Part shown: piece by piece, positions 1 through 5,752 of the stretch
How the letters are laid out: each line of letters begins with the position of its first letter
Position numbering within the stretch: position 1 is the first letter of the stretch
Assembly (NCBI GenBank): GCA_005884715.1
Contig: VAZZ01000348.1
Location: 1 to 7,592, forward strand
DNA from: Alphaproteobacteria bacterium
Lineage (GTDB): Bacteria; Pseudomonadota; Alphaproteobacteria; Rhizobiales; Aestuariivirgaceae
Direction of reading: 5' to 3'
Length of the DNA: 7,592 nucleotides
Notes under the pieces: model-generated
Told to the model about the DNA's origin: nothing
Database searches by the model: none
The model's input: only the letters and a program-made list of their open reading frames with translations
Made by a program: the position numbers and the translations under genes

Positions 1-63
1 GACGGCGTCCTGTCCGATGGGAAGACGGAATCCTTGATGCGCAAGGGCGAGTGGGCGGCGTAG
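1..63 (+). CDS. C-terminal end of an unidentified gene (partial)
   Basis: Frame 1 is open from the left edge to a TAG stop at 61-63 and reads DGVLSDGKTESLMRKGEWAA. The composition (charged, ending in EWAA) looks like a real protein tail. The stop sits just before a hairpin, as expected for a gene converging on the minus-strand aap operon. Only 20 residues are visible, so I cannot assign a family. The opposite strand is also open in places here, so the assignment rests mainly on the stop and hairpin arrangement and is tentative. Confidence 0.4.
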   Translation, partial: DGVLSDGKTESLMRKGEWAA

Positions 64-67
64 CAAC

Positions 68-94
68 ATTCCCTTCCCCCATGGGAGAGGGAAT
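68..94. terminator. Hairpin between convergent genes, possible bidirectional terminator
   Basis: The left arm (68-78, ATTCCCTTCCC) pairs with the right arm (83-94, GGGAGAGGGAAT) to give 11 base pairs with one bulged G at 87 and a 4-nt loop. It lies exactly between the TAG of the plus-strand tail and the TGA of aapP. There is no clear T-tract on either side, so it is not a textbook Rho-independent terminator. It could end transcription from both sides or protect the 3' ends of the mRNAs. Confidence 0.55.
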
Positions 95-898
95 TCAATG
101 CAATATCTGGCTCAGGAACAGCTTGGTGCGTTCGCTCTTGGGACTCGAGAAGAACTCGGCCGGCGAATTCTGCTCGATGATCTGGCCCTGATCCATGAAG
201 ATCACCCGGTCGGCGACCTGACGGGCAAAGCCCATTTCATGGGTCACGCACAGCATGGTCATGCCGGATTGCGCCAGATCGACCATGACCTCCAGGACCT
301 CCTTGATCATTTCGGGATCGAGCGCCGATGTCGGTTCGTCGAACAGCATGATGCGCGGATTCATGCACAAGGAGCGGGCAATCGCCACACGCTGCTGCTG
401 ACCACCGGACAGCTGGCCCGGGTATTTCTTCGCCTGTTCGGGAATCTTCACCCTTATCAGATATTTCATCGCCGCTGCCTCGGCATCGGCTTTCGACATC
501 TTGCGCACCCAGATCGGGGCGAGCGTGCAGTTCTCGAGCACGGTCAGATGCGGGAAGAGGTTGAAGTGCTGGAACACCATGCCGACTTCGCGTCTGACCT
601 CATCGATGCGCTTCAGATCGTTGGTGAGTTCGTTGCCATCGACGATGATCTGCCCCGCCTGATGTTCTTCCAGGCGATTGATGCAGCGGATGAGCGTCGA
701 TTTGCCGGAGCCTGACGGCCCGCAGATCACAATGCGTTCGCCCTGCTCAATCGCAAGATTGATGTCCTTGAGGACGTGGAACTCGCCATACCATTTATTG
801 ACGCCGATCAGCTGGATAGCCACATCACCTGCCTGGTTGCCGTCGGAAGCAGTGACTTTCGGCGTGCTGGTGCTCTTCTTTGCGGATACTTGAGCCAT
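95..898 (-). CDS. aapP: General L-amino acid ABC transporter ATP-binding protein AapP
   Basis: This is the ATPase that powers AapQ-AapM import of polar L-amino acids, acting as a dimer on the cytoplasmic face. The 267-residue product has every ABC element: Walker A GPSGSGKST at 60-68, Q-loop Gln110, signature LSGGQQQ at 163-169, Walker B IMLFDEP at 183-189, D-loop SALD at 191-194 and switch His220. It ends in the family-typical TKLFLSQILH. The first 25 residues are a Ser/Thr/Lys-rich linker, probably disordered. The ATG at 898 is chosen because it overlaps the aapM stop by one base (TGATG), which suggests translational coupling. It has a GAGGG ribosome site (904-908) 5 nt upstream. The frame stays open upstream, but that part is only a shadow of aapM. 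aapP is the last gene of the operon. Confidence 0.96.
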   Translation of the reverse strand: MAQVSAKKSTSTPKVTASDGNQAGDVAIQLIGVNKWYGEFHVLKDINLAIEQGERIVICGPSGSGKSTLIRCINRLEEHQAGQIIVDGNELTNDLKRIDEVRREVGMVFQHFNLFPHLTVLENCTLAPIWVRKMSKADAEAAAMKYLIRVKIPEQAKKYPGQLSGGQQQRVAIARSLCMNPRIMLFDEPTSALDPEMIKEVLEVMVDLAQSGMTMLCVTHEMGFARQVADRVIFMDQGQIIEQNSPAEFFSSPKSERTKLFLSQILH

Positions 899-2412
899 CA
901 ATACCCTCGTCTCTTGTGACCGGTAGCGAGCCGGCGTTCCATGAATATCGAATAACGCGACATGCCGAAACAGAAAACCCAGAACATCAGCGCAGCGACG
1001 AAATAGGCGGTCGTACCGGTCTGTGGCGAAACCCATTTGGGATCGTTGAAGCTGGCGTTCACGATGCCCAGCACGTCGAACAGACCGATGATCAGAACCA
1101 GCGTCGTGTCCTTGAACAGGCTGATGAAGGAGTTGACGATGCCGGGAATGACGATCTTGAGCGCCTGCGGCAGCACGATGAGGTTCATCAACTTCCAATA
1201 AGAGAGGCCGAGCGCCTGCGCTGCTTCATACTGGCCTTTAGGGATAGCCTGCAGACCGCCGCGCACGGTTTCGGCCATATAGGCGGCGGAGAACAAGGCC
1301 GTTCCGACAAGGGCGCGCAGGAGCTTATCGAAATTCACCCCTTCCGGCATGAACAAGGGCAGCATGATGCTGGCCATGAACAGCACCGTGATCAGTGGCA
1401 CGCCGCGCCAGACTTCGATGAAAACCACCGAAAACATGCGCACCACCGGCATCTTGGACCGGCGTCCGAGCGACAGCAGAGTACCGAGCGGGAGGGATGC
1501 GACGATGCCGGTGACCGCAACGACGAGCGTCACCAGCAATCCGCCCCACTGCTGGGTCTCGACAGGCACCAAGCCGAAATCGGTATCGACCAGAAGCAGC
1601 ACAGCAATGACAGCCGAGCAGGCGCCGATCCAGCTCAACAATGCTGTTCGCGCGGATGCATCACGCGAGAACGCTTCATGGGCGGCGGAAAGCGCCGCCG
1701 CTATGGCCAGCAAGCCAATGATCGCCAGCGTTGATATGGAGACGAAACTGCCGAAGATAGCCACTTCCGGCATGGAGACGAAGAGCGACAACAGCCAGAT
1801 CACAATCGCAACACCAGCGAAAGCCAGAGCCAGCCGGTTCCGCCTGATACCCTCCTCGATGCCGAAAGCGAGGGGTGGAATCACCAGAGCCGTCAGCAGC
1901 AGAAGCCCGACAATGCCGAGGAGGGTCGAGACCGACAGATTGAGATCGCCGCCAGTCAGAAGCACGAAAGTCATCAACGGATAGATGACTAGAAGGAACA
2001 GGGCGTTCCATTTCTTGTAAGGAAGCGAGGGAATAGCCATGGTCGCGAGCGCCAAGGCGCCGACGACGAAACAGATATTCACTCGCCAGCGCTGGTCGAA
2101 CGGATAGAAGCCGTAGATGAATTGGTGAAATTTCGCCCACACATAGGGCCAGCAGGCGCCTGAATCCGGCACGGCGACACAGGCATCGCGGCTTTCGCCG
2201 GTAAAGACGCCGCGAATGAGCGCCCAGTCGATGACGCCCCAGCCGATCCACGCAACAAATGCGGCGCCGAGGATGGTCAATACGGTATTCAGTGGACTGT
2301 TGAACAGATTTTGCAGGGCCCACCCGGTCAGCCCGGTCGTATTGGGCGGCGGCGGAAGCGTCTTGGCATCTTCGGTGCGCACCCAGCCATGGCTCGAGGA
2401 AAGATCGGTCAT
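898..2412 (-). CDS. aapM: General L-amino acid ABC transporter permease AapM, unusually long
   Basis: AapM is one of the two inner-membrane permease subunits of the Aap importer (HisM/GlnP type). The product is 504 residues; typical rhizobial AapM is, from memory, about 380-390. Residues 288-504 form the standard permease core: WGGLLVTL at 289-296, an IEVWRGVPLITVLF stretch near 332-345, and the EAA loop starting EAAQALGL at 396, followed by LPQALKIVIPGI, which contacts the ATPase. The N-terminal part includes the family-like WRVN region (109-112) and a GACW motif (85-88). Between about 154 and 275 lie several extra hydrophobic segments that the usual family member lacks. The start ATG at 2412 is 3 nt after the aapQ stop and has GGAGA (2421-2425) 8 nt upstream, inside aapQ. 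There is no frameshift or stop in the long N-terminal half. Confidence 0.93.
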   Translation of the reverse strand: MTDLSSSHGWVRTEDAKTLPPPPNTTGLTGWALQNLFNSPLNTVLTILGAAFVAWIGWGVIDWALIRGVFTGESRDACVAVPDSGACWPYVWAKFHQFIYGFYPFDQRWRVNICFVVGALALATMAIPSLPYKKWNALFLLVIYPLMTFVLLTGGDLNLSVSTLLGIVGLLLLTALVIPPLAFGIEEGIRRNRLALAFAGVAIVIWLLSLFVSMPEVAIFGSFVSISTLAIIGLLAIAAALSAAHEAFSRDASARTALLSWIGACSAVIAVLLLVDTDFGLVPVETQQWGGLLVTLVVAVTGIVASLPLGTLLSLGRRSKMPVVRMFSVVFIEVWRGVPLITVLFMASIMLPLFMPEGVNFDKLLRALVGTALFSAAYMAETVRGGLQAIPKGQYEAAQALGLSYWKLMNLIVLPQALKIVIPGIVNSFISLFKDTTLVLIIGLFDVLGIVNASFNDPKWVSPQTGTTAYFVAALMFWVFCFGMSRYSIFMERRLATGHKRRGY

Positions 2413-2415
2413 GGC

Positions 2416-3600
2416 CTATCTCTCCACCAGGCGCACGCGCGCATTGTACCAATTCATGAAACCCGAGGTCAGAAGGCTGATGGACAGATAGACGAACATC
2501 CAGATGATCACGATCTCGACCGCCCGGCCTGATTGATTCATGACGACGCCACCCATGGCGACGAGGTCGGGATAGCCAATCGCGACGGCGAGCGAGGAGT
2601 TCTTGGTCAGGTTGAGATACTGGCTGGTCAAAGGCGGAATGATCACGCGCAGTGCCTGCGGGATGACCACCAGTCTCAAGGTCGGTCGCGCTCTTAAGCC
2701 CAGGGCATGAGCCGCTTCGGTCTGGCCGTGACTGACCGCCATTATGCCCGCGCGGACAATCTCTGCGATGAACGACGCGGTATAGATCGACAGCGCCAGA
2801 AGCAGCGCAATCAGCTCTGGCAGCACTGTCGTGCCGCCGACGAAATTGAACCCCTTGAGTTCGGGATATTCGAAGGTCACCGGAGCGCCGGCAAGCAGGA
2901 AAGCGATGAGCGGCAGCCCGATGATGGCAGCGAGTCCGGCCCAGAGGCTCGGGAACTGCTCGCCGGTGCGCTCCTGCCTCAGGCGCGCCCAGCGCGCGAC
3001 CGCGAAGGCGCCGATGCAGCCGGCTACCAAAGCAAGTCCGACAAAGCCTGCTCCACTGCTCCAGATCGGCTTGGGAATGACGAGGCCACGATTGCTGAGA
3101 AAAGCCAGATCGAAAAAGTTGATCCCCTGCCTCGGTCCGGGCAACGGCTTGAGAACCGCCGCGTACCAGAAGAACATCTGTAACAGCAGAGGTATATTGC
3201 GGATGAGCTCGACATAACCAGTCGCGATCTTGGCGATCACCCAGTTCGACGACAGGCGCATGATGCCGATGATAAAACCGAGGATGGTCGCCAGAATGAT
3301 GCCAAGGCCCGCGATGATCAGCGTATTGAGCAGGCCGATAATGATGGCATCGATATAAAGTGAGGCCCGAGAATAGGTGAGCGGCGTCTGGATGATATCG
3401 AACCCGGCAGTGCCCCAGAGGAAGCCGAAATTGACGTTCTTGTTCAGCTTCGCCAGATTGACGGACGTATTGTGGTAGATCTCGTAGCCGATCCAGGCCA
3501 GGAGCAGCACAAAGACGATCTGCGCCACACGCGAGCGCACTTTCGGATCGTTGAAGAACGAAACGCGCTGCGGGCGCGCCTCATCGATGACTGCTGTCAT
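2416..3600 (-). CDS. aapQ: General L-amino acid ABC transporter permease AapQ
   Basis: AapQ is the partner permease of AapM in the inner membrane. The 394-residue product is close to the usual AapQ length of about 400. A first membrane segment lies near 27-42. The transport core begins near 84 and includes ELIRNIPLLLQ (131-141). A loop and extra segments cover about 150-275, and the EAA loop starts EAAHALGL at 295, followed by IPQALRVIIPPL. I chose ATG at 3600 because GGAAGGGG (3608-3615) lies 7 nt upstream. An in-frame TTG at 3630 would add ten residues (Gly- and Arg-rich, unlike a family N-terminus) and has no good ribosome site. aapQ follows aapJ after a 103-nt gap holding a strong stem-loop, and ends 3 nt before aapM. 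Confidence 0.95.
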   Translation of the reverse strand: MTAVIDEARPQRVSFFNDPKVRSRVAQIVFVLLLAWIGYEIYHNTSVNLAKLNKNVNFGFLWGTAGFDIIQTPLTYSRASLYIDAIIIGLLNTLIIAGLGIILATILGFIIGIMRLSSNWVIAKIATGYVELIRNIPLLLQMFFWYAAVLKPLPGPRQGINFFDLAFLSNRGLVIPKPIWSSGAGFVGLALVAGCIGAFAVARWARLRQERTGEQFPSLWAGLAAIIGLPLIAFLLAGAPVTFEYPELKGFNFVGGTTVLPELIALLLALSIYTASFIAEIVRAGIMAVSHGQTEAAHALGLRARPTLRLVVIPQALRVIIPPLTSQYLNLTKNSSLAVAIGYPDLVAMGGVVMNQSGRAVEIVIIWMFVYLSISLLTSGFMNWYNARVRLVER

Positions 3601-3607
3601 CCCTTCA

Positions 3608-3615
3608 CCCCTTCC
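3608..3615 (-). promoter_or_regulatory. Ribosome binding site of aapQ
   Basis: On the minus strand GGAAGGGG lies 7 nt upstream of ATG at 3600. It decides this start over the in-frame TTG at 3630. Confidence 0.7.
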
Positions 3616-3665
3616 CCACCCACTTGGCAACCGTCACTTTACGTGATCTCGTTGTGCAGGAAACA

Positions 3666-3695
3666 AGGAAGCCCGGTTGTTGTTCCGGGCTTCCT
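3666..3695 (-). terminator. Intercistronic stem-loop between aapJ and aapQ
   Basis: AGGAAGCCCGG (3666-3676) and CCGGGCTTCCT (3685-3695) are perfect 11-bp inverted arms around an 8-nt loop. The hairpin starts 8 nt after the aapJ TGA. On the minus strand it is followed by TGTTTCC, only a weak T-run, so partial termination is plausible but complete termination is not. Such elements after binding-protein genes are known in ABC operons: they cut read-through or protect the upstream mRNA, so the binding protein is made in excess of the membrane subunits. That role is inferred here from position and structure. Confidence 0.8.
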
Positions 3696-3703
3696 GTTAT
3701 CGA

Positions 3704-4723
3704 TCAGCGAATTGGCGGTGCGTATTGCAGGCCGCCCTTGTTCCACAGCGCGTTTTTCCCGCGCGCGATCTTGAGCTGGGTGCCTTCACCCAGATTACGG
3801 TCGAAGATTTCGCCGTAATTGCCGACATGCTTCACGATCTGCGCGGCCCATTCATTGGTGAGGCCGATGCCGGTGCCGAAGTCACCTTCCTTGCCGACAA
3901 AACGCGCTACTTCCGGATTGGCCGAATTCTTCATCTCTTCGATATTCTTGGAGGTGATGCCCAGTTCCTCGGCATTGATGAGCGCATAGTAGGTCCACTT
4001 CACGACATTGAACCATGCATCGTCGCCTTGGCGAACCAGCGGCCCGAGCGGTTCCTTGGAAATGATCTCCGGCAGGACGACGTGGTCATCCGGGTTGGCG
4101 AGCTTGAGGCGCTGGGCGTAGATGCCGGACTGGTCGGTCGTATAGACGTCGCAGCGTCCGTCCTGATAGGCCTTGAGCACTTCCTCCTCCTTTTCGAAGG
4201 CCACGACCTGATAGGTCATGTTGTTGGCCTTGAAATAGTCGGCGAGGTTGAGTTCGGTCGTTGTGCCCGTCTGGGTGCAGACGGAAGCGCCATTGAGCTT
4301 GAGCGCGCTGTTCACGCCGAGCGACTTCTTCACCAGGAAGCCCTGGCCGTCATAATACATGACGCCTGCGAATTTCAGACCGAGCGAGGTGTCGCGGCTC
4401 ATCGTCCACGTCGTGTTGCGCGACAGGACGTCGACTTCGCCGGATTGCAGCGCGGTGAAGCGCTCCTTGGCCGAAAGCGGCGTGAATTTCACCTTGGTCG
4501 GGTCGTTGAAGATAGCCGCGGCAAGCGCCCGGCAGAAATCGACGTCGAGGCCGGTCCAGTTGTTCTGTTCATCCGGGAAACCGAAGCCGATGAGGCTCGT
4601 ATTGCTGCCGCACTGGATAAATCCTTTGGCCTTGACGTCATCAAGCGTTCCGGCAGAAGCCGCCGAAACCGCAGCGACGCTGAGGCCAACACCCAAAGCC
4701 AGTGATAAAAGTGTGCTTTTCAT
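3704..4723 (-). CDS. aapJ: General L-amino acid ABC transporter periplasmic binding protein AapJ
   Basis: AapJ binds L-amino acids in the periplasm and delivers them to AapQ-AapM. The 339-residue product begins with a Sec signal peptide: Lys2, a hydrophobic core over 5-19, and a probable cleavage site after ASA at 22-24. The mature part shows AapJ-family features: Cys38 in FIQCG, the DVDFCRALAAAIF stretch at 60-72 with a second Cys at 64, and the characteristic SRNTTWTMSRDTSLGL segment starting at Ser101. Further on come CTQTGTTTELNLADYF and, at the C-terminus, GGLQYAPPIR. ATG at 4723 is chosen over the in-frame ATG at 4744 because AGAAGGA (4730-4736) is 6 nt upstream and the signal peptide then starts with MKS. 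It is the first gene of the operon. No residue appears to be missing. Confidence 0.97.
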   Translation of the reverse strand: MKSTLLSLALGVGLSVAAVSAASAGTLDDVKAKGFIQCGSNTSLIGFGFPDEQNNWTGLDVDFCRALAAAIFNDPTKVKFTPLSAKERFTALQSGEVDVLSRNTTWTMSRDTSLGLKFAGVMYYDGQGFLVKKSLGVNSALKLNGASVCTQTGTTTELNLADYFKANNMTYQVVAFEKEEEVLKAYQDGRCDVYTTDQSGIYAQRLKLANPDDHVVLPEIISKEPLGPLVRQGDDAWFNVVKWTYYALINAEELGITSKNIEEMKNSANPEVARFVGKEGDFGTGIGLTNEWAAQIVKHVGNYGEIFDRNLGEGTQLKIARGKNALWNKGGLQYAPPIR

Positions 4724-4729
4724 AGTTGA

Positions 4730-4736
4730 TCCTTCT
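4730..4736 (-). promoter_or_regulatory. Ribosome binding site of aapJ
   Basis: On the minus strand AGAAGGA lies 6 nt before ATG at 4723. The upstream in-frame ATG at 4744 would place this site inside the coding region, so the downstream start is preferred. Confidence 0.8.
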
Positions 4737-4763
4737 CTGAACATGCTGCCGCCCTGAATTTAT

Positions 4764-4798
4764 ATCTCTTGAGGAGATCGCATCGTCCTTGCTGGACG
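4764..4798 (-). promoter_or_regulatory. Two tandem inverted repeats in the aapJ upstream region
   Basis: Two 15-nt units of the same design lie 5 nt apart. One is ATCTC-5 nt-GAGAT (4764-4778) and the other CGTCC-5 nt-GGACG (4784-4798). They sit just downstream of a TATAAT at 4801-4806. The first to be met on the minus strand would straddle the expected transcription start and the other would lie in the leader. They could be operators or small leader hairpins. Five-base arms are short enough to occur by chance, and I do not recognise a known regulator site. Confidence 0.3.
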
Positions 4799-4800
4799 TG

Positions 4801-4806
4801 ATTATA
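4801..4806 (-). promoter_or_regulatory. Candidate -10 element of the aap operon promoter
   Basis: On the minus strand TATAAT (within CTTATATAAT) lies about 78 nt before the aapJ start, in the locally AT-rich part of the 183-nt gap between cobK and aapJ. No good -35 hexamer is found 16-18 nt upstream (ATAGGC or AATAGG at best), so an activator may be needed. TAGAAT (4828-4833) and TAAAAT (4833-4838) are weaker alternatives. I saw no clear sigma-54 site and no convincing terminator for cobK in this gap. Confidence 0.4.
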
Positions 4807-4906
4807 TAAGCCCCGAGCGGTCTGCCTATTCTATTTTAGTTACTCCCTCGAGAACCGGCATCCGCCTGTCCTCTTGAAGTTAGAGAAGCCGAGAAACGAG
4901 GCTGGG

Positions 4907-5710
4907 TCAAGCGCTTACCGATTGGTCGAGAAATGCGAGAGCCGAGAGAGGATCGGCGACGGTCGGCACATTGGGCTTCAGGGGCCGCCCGATCATGATC
5001 ACAGCAACGCCTGTCATGCGGGCGGCGACAAGCTTGGCGTGAGTCTCCTGGCCGCCGGAATTCTTGGTCACCAGATGCGAAATCGAATGGTCCGACAGGA
5101 CACGTAACTCCTCATCGAGGCTGAAGGGCGGCCGGGCCAGGTGGATTTGCCAATTGGCGGTTATCTCCATGTCCACGGCTTCGATCATGCGAGCGATGCC
5201 GGTGATGTCGCTACGCGCGAAATAAGGCCCCACCTCCTTGCGGCCAATGGTCAGCAGCACACGGGCGGCCGGCGGGATTGCGCTGACGGCAGCGATGTTG
5301 TCCGCAACTTCGACCCACCGGTCGGCCGGCTCGGGCGCCCAGGCCGGACGCTCCAGCCGCAGCAACGGCAGGCCCGAGCGCTCCGCTGCTTCCTTGGCGT
5401 AATTCGAAATCACCACTGCGAATGGATGAGTCGCATCGACCAAGACATCAAACCGTTCCGCTGCCATATAACGGCAAAGACCCTCGACTCCGCCAAATCC
5501 GCCACTGCGCGTCTCACCCGCCCTCTCACTTGGGCTTTGCGTGACACCGGCGAGCGACGTCACGGGATCGTACCCCGCTTCAGACAGAAGGCCGGCGAGT
5601 GCCCGGCCTTCTGCCGTACCGCCAAGGATCAGCACCCTGCGCCTGGTGTGTGAAACCGGAGTCGGACCGGTCCCTGAAACGGTCGGGCTTGTCGTGCCTG
5701 GAGTTGCCAT
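4907..5710 (-). CDS. cobK: Precorrin-6A reductase CobK
   Basis: CobK reduces the macrocycle of precorrin-6A with NADPH to give precorrin-6B in cytoplasmic (aerobic-route) cobalamin synthesis. The 267-residue product has the family motifs in order: nucleotide-binding RVLILGGTAEGR at 25-36, SLAGVT at 52-57, GGFGG at 70-74, DATHPFA at 92-98, LTIGRKE in the middle, TKNSGG at 215-220, and a VIMIGRP stretch ending at Pro243. Position 56 is Val where many members have Arg (SLAGRT). The first 24 residues are a Thr/Pro/Ser-rich extension ahead of the first strand. ATG at 5710 is the only good initiator before the fold, but its ribosome site is weak. cobK is transcribed away from cobA and towards aapJ, with no clear terminator before the aap promoter region. 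Confidence 0.93.
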   Translation of the reverse strand: MATPGTTSPTVSGTGPTPVSHTRRRVLILGGTAEGRALAGLLSEAGYDPVTSLAGVTQSPSERAGETRSGGFGGVEGLCRYMAAERFDVLVDATHPFAVVISNYAKEAAERSGLPLLRLERPAWAPEPADRWVEVADNIAAVSAIPPAARVLLTIGRKEVGPYFARSDITGIARMIEAVDMEITANWQIHLARPPFSLDEELRVLSDHSISHLVTKNSGGQETHAKLVAARMTGVAVIMIGRPLKPNVPTVADPLSALAFLDQSVSA

Positions 5711-5752
5711 AAGCTGATTGTATTATCCCGGATTTCAGGCAAACAACACCCG
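5711..5752. promoter_or_regulatory. 42-nt divergent intergenic region cobK/cobA
   Basis: This is the only DNA between the two divergent start codons. It contains an AT-rich centre with TATTAT on the plus strand (5721-5726), but I find no convincing -35 at the right spacing on either strand and no good Shine-Dalgarno for cobA or cobK. It is far too short for a cobalamin riboswitch. Promoters must overlap here or extend into the opposite gene, and the transcripts may be leaderless or nearly so. Confidence 0.4.

Noticed and set aside
899..1198. Upstream 100-codon extension of the aapP frame
   Set aside because: It overlaps aapM in another frame, has no family similarity, and the ATG at 898 has a ribosome site and the usual TGATG coupling with aapM.
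3601..3630. TTG start adding ten residues to AapQ
   Set aside because: The added residues are Gly- and Arg-rich and the GGAAGGGG ribosome site would fall inside the coding region; ATG at 3600 is better.
3677..4705. Long plus-strand open frame (342 codons) opposite aapJ
   Set aside because: It is antisense to a clear AapJ with signal peptide and family motifs. Its translation is rich in Arg, Ala, Gly and Glu with no recognisable domain, as expected of a shadow frame in GC-rich DNA.
4860..4906. Possible terminator after cobK (AGCC/GGCT arms near 4887-4903)
   Set aside because: The stem is only 4 bp with a 9-nt loop and no T-run follows, so it is not supportable.
4724..4906. Cobalamin or amino-acid riboswitch in the aapJ leader
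   Set aside because: I see no B12-box-like element or multi-stem conserved core; only two 5-bp repeats are present.
4909..4916. AAGCGCTT palindrome at the cobK stop
   Set aside because: An 8-bp palindrome overlapping a stop codon is common by chance and has no supporting context.
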